In this document: positions 47,201-59,200 of the stretch, in pieces
Numbering within the stretch: position 1 is the stretch's first letter
Layout: every line of letters starts with the position of its first letter
Source: Phoronis australis
Taxonomy: Eukaryota > Phoronida > Phoronidae
Length of the DNA: 64,000 nucleotides
Direction: 5' to 3'
NCBI GenBank assembly: GCA_002633005.1
Contig: NMRA01000005.1
Coordinates: 1,851,048 to 1,915,047 of the forward strand
Position numbers and translations under genes: made by a program
Notes under the pieces: model-generated
The model's database searches: none
What the model saw: the letters and a program-made list of their open reading frames with translations, nothing else
What the model was told of the DNA's origin: nothing

Positions 47201-50200
47201 CAATGACAAATAGTAATTAATTTGCACTTTCTGACAATTTGACTTAACTAAGTTTGGTTTTCCAACTGCTCTGTTTAGCACTTTGCCATTGGTCACTTGC
47301 TATTGTTCAGCATGTTACCAAGCATCTATGATTGAAATGATTACACCCCTAACCTGTTCTCAGTATGTGACATTACTTTAAAGACCCACGCAGCACTCGA
47401 GTTGTGCTGAAAACGTATACTCGAACGTGGAATGGTTCAAGTTAGCAGCAAGAAATTTGTCTAAACAATGGATGAATTTTGTTTAGTCCAATATTTTATC
47501 ACAACTGTGCAATTTGGAACTCGCCATATTAAAAACACAAACAACATATTGGACACTAAAACCTATACATGCAGCTCCCTTCCCTCAGTTCAGTCACTAT
47601 GGTGAACATTCTCCAATGTGGAACATCATAATCCAAACTGAATGTGACTTCCTGATTCTGAACCATTAACTGCTCCTTTGTTCAAAACTGACTGTGTTCT
47701 TTGGGGGGGGATATGATTTGTCAGATAAGCTGCTCTGTTATAGATCTTTAGCTAGCGTGCCCAAGTTGTATTACCGTAATCGTTCGGGTTAACGCCCATG
47801 CTCAGTTAACCGCCCATCCCCGACTTTAAGTGGATTTTCGATTTATCCGCCCCCTGCTCGGTTAAGCGCCCCCCTGCGATTTTTGAAAAATTCCAGTTAA
47901 GCGCCCATCCCCGACTTTTAAAGAATGAAGATTTAGCGCATAGTGCTAAGGAAACAAGCGATTCCCCGACTTTTAGAAAAAGATCGATGATCACAATGAG
48001 TGCAATGACGCCGGGACTCCGAGGCGGTGGTTTAGCAATCTGAATTACAATACAGGTAACGAGTTATTGTCTTGGGTCATGAACTCACTTCAAAACATAA
48101 TACTTGAACTTTTTTGTCACTTTATTTTCTTCTCTTGTTTGCAAAGTTCAAGAACGCCGCCGGCGTCAAAACCTCCGCTTTCAGCGACTTTGTCTGCCGC
48201 GCTAAGTTTCCGTCTGCAGTGCACTAGATAAAACATATGTTCGAAAAAATCAGACCAGAGAAATGTGACAGTGGTTTTGCCTACCCTCCAAATTCTATTA
48301 AGGTGGGAAGCTCTCGTATTTTGAACAAATCTCACAACTCACGGAAAGATGTCAAATTCTCAATATTTTGATGAGTATAATTGCCGGGTTATAGAGGATC
48401 GGAGGCGACCGAAGGGACAGTACAAGTGCCTTACTGGGTTACCGATTTCGTTGCTGCCTGTCGATTTCTGAATTCAAACGTTGGCAATAATGTATGTTTG
48501 TGTATGATCTTGAAGTAATAAAAAACGGCTAGTCAAATTTTGTTTTTCGCTTATTGCATCGCAGTCAAACTGGTTAGCAGATTTAACTAATGTCGCTGGC
48601 TGTTCTTTACTATTTCTTGCGTCAGTCCCCACGTAAGCGCGACTGTGTGAATTATCGTTTCCACATCCCCTTTTTAGCCATCCAGAATAATTTTGTTTAT
48701 ACATTGGCCATTTTCAGCCTGAACAAAAATTCTTACCATTCGAGTCTGAAATATCTACGACGTAGACTGCTTGACGATAGTGGGTAGGAGATTCATGCAG
48801 CTAGTTACAGGGATGGGCTTAGGGAGCTTCGAGCCGGGAAATATGGGAATAGACTTGACATCGCAGTTTTGGGGAACATTGAGGAATATTGTAAAGAACT
48901 AGGTCTTTCGTAACAACAGCTTAAAAGTACATAGTCACGCCCGTTTTTGTTACTTCGTCGGACTGTCGCTATGTGTGACTGATTTGTAGTGGTGCACGTG
49001 CGCAAGTTCCCACACTTTGGAGTGCATGTTACCTTGACACCAACATGTGATTGACAGGTGAATCACACGTAGGCCCTACGTGCGTGCTGAATACCGCCAC
49101 TATCTTTGGCCATAAAAAACGAGATGCATATTGAAAGAGGCCGTTATATTACTTGACGGCATTTCTAAGTCACGATTGTCAGCCGACTGAGACATTGCAC
49201 GATAACAGCGGGACCGAACAGTGCCGCAGTGCGATATTACAAGTGATATAAATAGGATAATCTGGACATCTTGCATGAAAAATAAATGTTTTTCCACCAC
49301 GAAGTTTGGTAAGGTGATTGTTTTGTAACATATTGATGCAGTTGCTTGAAATTTTATTCTTGATTGACGACTGCTTCGACCACCCCCGATCCTTACTTCT
49401 TTGCATAGCATGTTTGGCGCAACGGTAAGAGAGCAATGCTGGGCTGTCGAGATAAGACAGCTGGCCGCAGAACCATACGCTGAAAATGTCATTGAGTCAC
49501 GGAGTGTCGACTATAACATCCCAAACACAAAAAAAACAGCAAACTTAAGTTTTTCAAACTTTTATTACAACTAATTTTAAAACTGCTCTCTGACTCAGAA
49601 CTTGACAGCTACATATAGTACGAGACTGTAACCATAAATTTGATGTCTGACCTCTACAACACATGAAGCTTGCACGCGCGCACTTAAGCTGGGTCACATC
49701 TTGAAACAGTTTTAATTCTAGTGGAGGCTGCGTGGTGACTGGTCGTCTGTGCACCGTTGGACGGCACGGGGCTATTACTCAGCAATTTTGTGAATTTAAT
49801 AGTGAATGACTAATCTGAGGGCAAGAGAACCTTTGTTGGGATCATCCGCTGTTTTGACGTTTTCACAGTCATTTGGCGACGTGACAATGACGATAAAGCT
49901 CTTTGAAAAGGGCTACGCGTTCCGAGTATGATTGTCGTGTCGGGATTTAGATCGCCAGGTAAGATTAACCGCCCAGGGCGGTTGTCTGTCGTAATAGCGC
50001 CCATGTTCGGTTAACCGCCCATCCCCTACTTTAGGTGGATTTCTGATTTAACCGGCCACTGCTCGGTTAACCGCCCTCCCCCGATTTTTTGGATTCGCCA
50101 ATTTAACCACCCAGGGCGTTAACCCGAAAGATTACGGTAATTGTCTGTGGCTAATTCTGAGTATTGCCAACAGGTGGCTACCATTACCTCAACGTGTCCA

Positions 50201-53200
50201 AACCAGCGCTGAGTATACCCTTGAATGTGCACATGGCACAGAATGAATATGTGAGTATTGACAACCATTTTGTCAGAATTCATTGTGCACAATTTGATTA
50301 CATAGGCCCTGCTTTGTAACTTCATTCATGTGAGATATTGCCATGTAAGCCACGGTTTAGCTGTCAGAAATGAAACCTGTCGATATTTCTTCTCAGCTAT
50401 GTAACTTTAAGTTAATACTCCACAATAATATAGATGTGTTTTTAATGATTTTGTGGAAATCTTTGCAAACATCATTGCCTATGCTCACTCAAACCACAAA
50501 ATTTCGCACAATGTTGAATAGTGCAAAATTAGACTACAATATTTTATCAGTTTCGTAGTTTTATTATTTAATAATATCATTTTCTATACCAGGAATCACA
50601 ATGCAGAAAATGTATTTGTTAAATATTTTATTTGTATTTACTTCACTAATCGGGATGATCATGTCATTTTGCAATGCGTGTGCGAACACCAGCATAAATG
50701 TTTAATATGATGCATTTGATATGGTCGATTGTAGAGTCAATGCACATCTTAGGTTACTCAAACTACACTGCTTATTCCTGTTGTGTTGACTGTATGCCAC
50801 ATATGTTCCTGTGTGACGTACTACTGGCTGCCCCAAGGAAATGCTGACTGTGTTTATCAGATTAGCAGCGTACTAAGTGTTTATGCAAACAATGTAATGA
50901 AGGATTCATTATTTTGTTGGAGAAGGGTCCTCAGCTTTCATTGCCAAAGCTCTAAAATTTGTTGTTTTGCGTTCAAATCATCTTGCACAAAAAATCATAC
51001 TGATGATTTATTCAATGTAATTTTATTTTGATGCTGCATTTTGCCCTGTTTAGCTCCCAAAAACAATGCTTGCAAACCAGATAAGCTCATAAAATTGGTC
51101 TCATAAGATTCCTTACAGCAGGAGGACATGATTTCTGTTCCAACAATAACATCGAAACCATCAGTGACTTGAGAAAATGCTTCAGATTATATTGGGGTTG
51201 GGCAGCACACCAATTTTGAATACAATGGTGAATTACATGCATTGCCTACGACTTGATTTGGTAAGAGAAATGGAATATTGTGATGAGAGTAAAAAGCCTA
51301 ACTCTTTTTTGGTTTTTAGCCATCTAAAACAGGTCGAAATGCAACTTCACTTTAATGAAATATTTATATACGAGTTAAAACTCACAATACAAGTTGTATG
51401 TCTTTACAAAATTGTCGCTATTGACACTATTCAGTTTTCATAATTCTGTTGATACCGTACATAGATGAAAAAATCATTGACAGCACCGTTATTGTCCTTG
51501 GTATAGCATGTGTACCCGTGTAGTAACACAAAGTTCATCTGAGAAGAAAGACCTGTCTGGTTAAGGAAGTGAATAACCAAATACATAAAGCACTACAAAT
51601 AAAGATACATGTGGTCATGGATTCAATTCCACACTAGTTTTTGAAAGCCTACTTTTTGCTGAGATTGAACTTAGTATATTATAATAAGAAAGAACATTAT
51701 TAGTAAGCCACCTTACACCACATTGTAATCTGGATTTAAACCATGGTGAGTTTAAAAATAACCTTTGCGTAAATACTTTAAATTGTTATTATTGGGAATA
51801 TAAAGATATACGCCAATTTTAGATAATATAATGCAACTTGTTGAGCTACACTTTTTTTTATCACAGAGTGTGTCAGACATCTAACAGTTTAAGCCATACA
51901 AGCTACACATAATTCCAGATATTATTCGCAGGGCAGGTAATCAGAACGTTCCAGCTACAATGCTTTGCCTCAAAGATGCTTTCTGCTAATAAGCAACTGT
52001 GAGATCACTAAAACGATTTAGTGGAGTGCAACAGCTGCTGCCAATTGTCCCACAAAATGTTGTTAACTGCGTGTATTTACATGATAACACAACATACAAC
52101 ATGATGCCACAACATACAGTGCGTGAGGTGTAGCACAAGGCCTTTACTTTTATGACATTCTCCGCAATTCGGCATACTATGTAAAGAGGGAGTTCTCAAC
52201 ACGTCGGATTTTGTACTTTTATGTTGTTGTACTATCTTTATGAGCTGCCCCCCATCATGTTTTTTTTATGTTGAAGTATATTTTATATTTTTCCACTGAT
52301 CTTATTCATGACAATAGCAATAAATGACATTTCATTGCCTTATGTGCGTCCTGTTTCCCCATCTGAGAACGTTGCCTCATGAACCCACTTAACAGGCTTT
52401 CTTCCTTTTTATCAGATGTAAATGAGTCGGGTATATATAGTTTTCACTTCGAAAATGCCATTACGGACTCAAAGTATGTTTGATAAAGAATTGAAAACGG
52501 AATATATATATATATTTGTCTGTCCTTGTCTTTTTATTTAGCTTTACTTTTATTATTAGTTATAACAGCTCTAGACTTTTAGATAATATCATTATCGTTG
52601 TTGTCATGTTGTGGCATCCAAGTGAGGGACAATGCTTTGCTGAGCATACCAACTGCATCTGACTAAGGGAACACTGAAAACCTGCAGTGGACCTTTTGTG
52701 TGCAAATACACAATGGAGTGCTATATGGTGATAACACTTACCTGACTGATTCACTTACCTGGAGGCAACTATTGGCCTGTGACAACACAAACTCTATTTA
52801 ACTGTGTCTCAATGGCAATTAGTGTCATGCCCCTGTTGCTTTAGTTCTGTTGAAGATTCGACCTTTTCTATTTTGAACCCGTGACCTTGAGTCAATAGTT
52901 GCTGAACTTGGGGGTAACTTCTAGTAAAAATGGGTGTGATTTTCGACTGTCAATTTTTCTCTACTCTCATTTACTGATAGTCACCATCCTTCAGGTTATG
53001 TAAGACCCTAGTAAAAATGTCCAAGTCTGGCTAAGTTCAGAGCATCCTATCTGAGAAACGTCTGATTGGATTGATATCAAACTTTCAGGTATTATGCTTT
53101 ATGCACTATTCTCCAAAATGCTACTAGCATTTTTTTTAAAATGTTCCAACTTTGCGTGAAGGGATATAAAGATAGGACTTTGTGATTTTTAAGAAGAAAC

Positions 53201-56200
53201 TGAAGTCACATGAAACAAAAACGAAATGACATTTTGAAAACCGCAGCAGCTTTTATGACACCTCATCTTGAACATTTGTGTCAAAATTAATCATGTTATT
53301 GACAATTTTTGTTTTTCTATCAAAAATAAAATTCTATAGGCTTTTTACTTTCAGAAAATATGTACTTTTATTGGCAAAGTTGAAAATAATGTATAGTGTT
53401 GTAACTATTTGGCTAACTGGGAAAACGACAAGAAAACATCTGTATCTGCATACATACACACATGCACACTTGTGGTGGGGGTCATTTACAACTCAAAAAT
53501 AAACTGCCTAAAAACAAAAGTACCATAGGGGCCAATCTAAGTCCCTTTTAAAGTATGTCAAATAGGGAGTCTTGTTTTTAAGAGGCTGTTGATAAGTAAT
53601 AGAAATTTTTCCTAGACACACCATTAGATGATTACGTCGTGTGCTTCAATCTTTTCAAAAAATTTATCTAAATTTGAAAGCTCTAGTAAAGAGCTTCTAG
53701 TTTTGTTTATGAGTCAATCATTAACTGAAATCTAAAAAGACCTTGTTAAATCACTGACAGCTCTGATACAGATGGGTAATGTCCTCTGGTTCATAGATTT
53801 GTATCATGACACAAGTTTATTGTGTGCAAGAAAATTGTATATTAATGTACAATTGTTTATGCTTCAATGAAAATGTCTCTGTTTACTCAATTTGCTTTTG
53901 ATTTTAACTCTTAACTGTACAACATATACGTAAGCATTTAGTGTTGAAGCGTAGTCTGCCTCTTGTCTGAATGTATTAGAGTGATCAAAATAATATTACC
54001 AGATGTGATAACAATTATTGATTTCTGGTGTTTAATTTCAATATACAACATAAATCTATTTCATGAAATGCTTGTTAATCTATAAATAATCATCTCTTAT
54101 TTTACACCTCCCATTTTGTGATTAAACAAGCATGGTGCTTGTTATAGTTGTGAAAGTGTACTGAATTAGAACACAGTGTTGTAGACAAACGGATTAGTAG
54201 CACAAAATATATGCTATCATTCTCATGCTCTACATCATAGCTGCCAGCAGACAATGTTTTCAAAAATTAGGGGCATTCAAAATAGTATTAGAAGCCCTTG
54301 AAAAAAAGGTCAATTTTAGACATTATTTTCATTTGAAATGAATGAGGTTTTAACGTTATTCCTTAGCTGGCTAAAAACAAAAATGGAATTAGACATTTCA
54401 CTCTCATCAAGTCAGTTTCATGATACTCCTTATCTTGGCAACGGAAACGGTTTCGTGTCATGGTAAGGATTTCATAAGACAGGACTGATGAGCGCGAAAG
54501 GTCTTGTATTTTGATTTTCAAACCAACAGAACAGGATGATATGCAACTTTAAGGTTTTGTAATACAACCTTATCAGCAAGTCTGCATTACGCCAAACATC
54601 TACAAAACTATAAAACCATAGAATTTAATTCTGCAAAAGTGCGTACCTTCTCAGAGTAGAAAGCATGTAGAATTTGAATTTTGACATGGTGCCAATGTAC
54701 CAATTATTAGGTCGTGTGACCATGTCTCTTTAATTAAATTTAGCAAAAAGGAAAGGTGCATTGGCAGCCAAACAACGGTATCAAAAATGTCCAAATTTTG
54801 TTTCGATATAAACAACCTACATGTAGATAAACTCTCAAACGCCATTTCAGTTTTCTAACTTATCACTTTGATTTAGATTTTTTATTTTTTTATAAAAACT
54901 TTTAGGTCTTATTTTTTATTTCCCTTCATACAAAAATGGAGCATTTTAAAAGCAAGCGACTACTTGTTTCAAAGAATGCTGACTAAAGCATACTTTCTGA
55001 AAGTTTCATGTCATGAGTCTGATCAGCCATTTTAGAAGTATAATGTTCCCAAGTTGGCCAAATTTTGGACACTTTTCTAGGATCCTTTGAATTTAAAAAA
55101 TAATCTTTAAATTGTGGTTCCATGCCAGTCATGACGTTCAAGGCAGTTTGCCATTAAGAACTGTGGTGAAATTTATGTTGTCCCAAGTTATAAAAATGAA
55201 AAGGCTTTGAATAAGGTAAGTACTCATCTCGTACTTAAAAAATAGTCAAAATGCTGCTTTTTTCTAGCGTCTACCAGTATCCCACTTTGATGAGATGATA
55301 TTTTATTAACACATTTTTACAACAGATTGTGTTTATTTCTTCAGGGTCGTGAACTTATCACGGGTAAGCCAGGGCAGAATCCAGAGTTTTTCCGCCTCCA
55401 TATAAACCAGTACAGATGCGTGGAGACCATTACGGCGCTGGCCAAGAAGGTAACGGCATTCTCGGGAAATTAAATGTTTTATTGGATTGCATTCATACTT
55501 GCTGAATTTAATTGACCGTGAATTTTAGCCTGTGTTCCTGTATCTGAATCTACACCTATCATCAAATTCAGAAACACTGGACATTGTATAAATATGAAAC
55601 TTTTCAGTAACATTAATGAGTAAGTTTAAAGGACTGTGTGGGAATGTTTAATTGATCATTGCTGAAAACATTCAACTTAAGACATGCACTTACACTAAAG
55701 AAGCCCGTCTGCTCCTATCTTTTGTCAGATTATGCATTTCCGTACAAGTGCATGAGTTTTAATAGGTGTTTGTAGGTTAATATGAGATGTGCATGAAATT
55801 CGATGCAAAAACAGTCTAATCACTTAATATCTTTGTACTTATTTTGCAAAATTGAATGAAAGTATTTGTCGAAAGAGCTTAGAATTCCTGTTTGCCTGTA
55901 AAATTGGATTGTTCAGCAATATTGCAAACTTTACATTTTTGGTATAATTGTGCTGAAAATTATTTGATTTTTTGAATTTCAAAAATTGTGCAGTGTTTTC
56001 TCAATCAATTTCACGTGCATGCTATGCAATTAGTTTGTTTAAGGGTATAAGTAATTTTTTCTGATCAGAAAATGATGTAAATAAGAGATAACATTTCTGC
56101 CCAGAAACAGAATTAACATATCTGGCCAATCTATACCTTCAACCAAACATCTATAAAGTTATTCAAGTGAACTCTGTGAAAGTAAAGTTTTGTAGAAGTT

Positions 56201-59200
56201 AATTTTTTACTTTGTATCTCAGACAGATTTTTGAGAGAACAGTGTGGCTTGCATAAATCACAATTATATCTGAAAATTTCGTTGGCCAAATGTTGACATT
56301 ATTTGTAAGACTACTCGTCAACTTAAGTAAGTTGTCACTTGCCTTCTGTCACTTGGAGTCTCTCTGTTGTCTTTTCAGGGTATCCCGTCCAGTAACTTGA
56401 TCTGTCTATACAATTTACATGAGCGTTATCTCAACAATCTATTGTCTCGAGTTGATGAAGGCTTGGTAACTGATCTATATAGGTAGGTTCATCGCTTGCA
56501 ATTGGCCAATCACGACAACGGATAGGTTTCTATGGAAATGCTCAATCATCAAAAGGTTTTCCCTATTAATTATTGAGTCTCTATTAGTATATTACTTCTT
56601 TGATTTAAAATTAACTTTGCTTCTAGACTTGAAGTCCAATACCCCATTTTTCATTTCATTAGGTTATCTCCTATTCAACTAATAAATTCACCAAATTCTT
56701 TAGGGGTAGTTGGATCATTAAGATAAAAGTTCTTGTGGGGCTGTTATGTACACAAGCCAGCTTATTGTGTTAGGGGGTGCATGCAGTGTTGTTTGCCTAC
56801 AGTCACCAATCTGTTTCCCAGACCCCAGTCAACAGATGTTGGTGATAAAAGTGAACATCACTGTGATCAGTGCTATTCAAATCCCAGCTGGTGAGAATCA
56901 TTCAAAGTTACCATCAGGGATACGGAGGTGTAGCGCCCCCTGTTGTGAAGCCTGATTTGGGGCTCTGTTGTTTTTGAAAATATCAACATAACAAAAGTGG
57001 ATAAATTGATTTTGATGTTAAAAAATTAAAAATAGCTACTTTTACAAAATTGGAAACGTTAGTGGAAGTGAATATAAATATAAATTATGATCAGTAAAAT
57101 ATATAGGAAATTAAAGTATGATATGTCTGATAGATATAAAAGTCACATTTTATCATTTTTCGTTTAGCAAGGGTAACTTATGATTTCATCTTATTCTACT
57201 CTGTCCATTAATGTAAAAATAAGTACTAGTCACTTGTTGGGATCCCCACATGTTGAGAACCACCATCTCCACTAAATAACGGGCATCAAACTGGTTCTCA
57301 AAATCCAGGCCTCCTATAAGTGGCTATGGCTGCTGTTAAATCAAGATTGAAACAAACCTTATGTTTTTGTTTATTTAGGTTTTTTTGAAATATTCATTCA
57401 GGCATACTCATAAACAAGCTGTGGAATATATACAAACAATTATCTACTTCCCCAGTCACTCACATTCAGGCTGGGCCACATAACATTTTTCACTCTTCTG
57501 TTTACTGAGCTTGGTACAATAGTGTATAGATATCAACTACTAGCTGTACTTAAACATTGATTACACATTTCTTAATTTCTGTCTAAAATCTGTTTACCAG
57601 CCACACTAACAAGCAACAAATGCAATAAAATACAATACTGTAAACTTTTGGAATAGTATTCACTACTGATATAATTTTAAACACTGCTTTTCTATAAGAT
57701 ATAAAACAGAACCCGGATATTTTCAATTAAAACACAAACTATGTAGAGTTTTTTTTTCAACTTTGAAACAGTCGCCTTGTTGAATATGAAATGAATACAT
57801 ACCTGAAAGACACTTGCATGCGGTACTACTAATCTGTTCTCCAATCAATATGCCTTCAGCGTGCTGACCTCTCGAGGAGATTATGTTGTTTCACTTCCTA
57901 CACTTAATATCCATTAACTAATGAAGCACCCATTAACTTATTTGTTTATAATTCTTATCAAGCAGCATAGGTTAATATCAAAATTTATCTAATGCTGTTT
58001 TGTTACATAAACATTGCACCTTCTGTGTAAACTTTTTGTCAAGGAAACTGTTTTGCTGCTGCTTTAATTAACTCCTTATTATTAGTATTTTTGTTTTTTT
58101 ATGCATGAATTGTAGTGTTCCCACAGTGCATCATGCTACTTGCGACTTTCTGAATGAATGTGTATAAATCACAACATTAAGGAAAATAGTGTGTTACTGA
58201 ATAATTACCCTTGATATTAAATGTTAAATATTAAAATATTTCCCATCTCGGGATCATGTTTGCCATTGAACTCAGTTGGTAGATCAGTGCGATGACAGAA
58301 TGTATAGAATTTGGGACTTGGTGGATATGACATAGAACTCTATGAATGACAAGAATAGATATGGGAAATAATAATGACCAGATATGAGAAATAATATTGA
58401 CCAGATATGGGAAATAATACTGACCAGATATGGGAAATAATACTGACCAGATATGGGAAATAATACTGACCAGATATGGGAAATAATACTGACCAGATAT
58501 GGGAAATAATACTGACCATGTCCTCTAGGGGTCTCATCATTCAGCTTGAGCTCTAACTGGTTTTATTACACTTTCTGCGCCACAAACTTGTGCTTGAGAG
58601 CTCTAGGATAATTTGCATGCATTTACAAGTAGAGAGTGCAGGGGCTGAACATGATTGGACTCATTTTAATGTAGAGATCTTCTGTGAAAAAGTCACCCTA
58701 TCGTTAGCTTTTAGTATCAGGAAGACCACTCTTTTGTAGGGATTAGTTCCTTAAATCTGATCCTTTTCCAGAGATTCTTGGACAGCTGCATTTTTAATAC
58801 ATGAGAATACAAATTATGGGCAATGCTACCTGGCTTACTGTTTCCTAACAATGATAAGCCCAGTCGCCACTCTTTCAATTTTAAGTCCATCCATTCACCT
58901 GTTACATGTGATTTGCACACAAAGGCTTTTTGCAAGGTGTAACGGTCACCCCGTTGCATCTGACATCGTAAGAAGTTTATTGGCAATGAGTGATCTGGAA
59001 TACTCCACCGTTTTATTAGCAAATTGCGGTGGTAACCACATTCTAAATTTCTGCAAACATTTTCCCAGAACATGGAAAGTAAAAGGTTCATATAGAAACA
59101 GTAGAAGTTTACCATTTGCAAGTTTGCTTCCTGAACTTGTTGCACATTCATGGCTGGCTTAGGCTTCTTGAGCTCAATATTGGGAGAGACTGTGATCATG

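Larger units (their letters stand above)
50251..55344. other. CFAP61 intron 23 (5.1 kb)
   Basis: No gene seen. Contains MITE family 2 copy c (51030-51350), a short TATATA run (52503-52514), and copies of family 1 (54205-54356) and family 2 (54361-54557) side by side. The rest is AT-rich non-coding. Confidence 0.6.

Noticed and set aside
49100-49492. 130-codon minus-strand ORF in the 2.37-kb element, possible transposase
   Set aside because: Composition is not transposase-like, a second overlapping frame is equally open, and no catalytic pattern is visible.
58340-58540. 66-codon repetitive ORF (SGQYYFPYLVSI repeats)
   Set aside because: Pure read-through of the 23-bp minisatellite; 23 is not a multiple of 3, so frames rotate and the repeat is not protein-driven.
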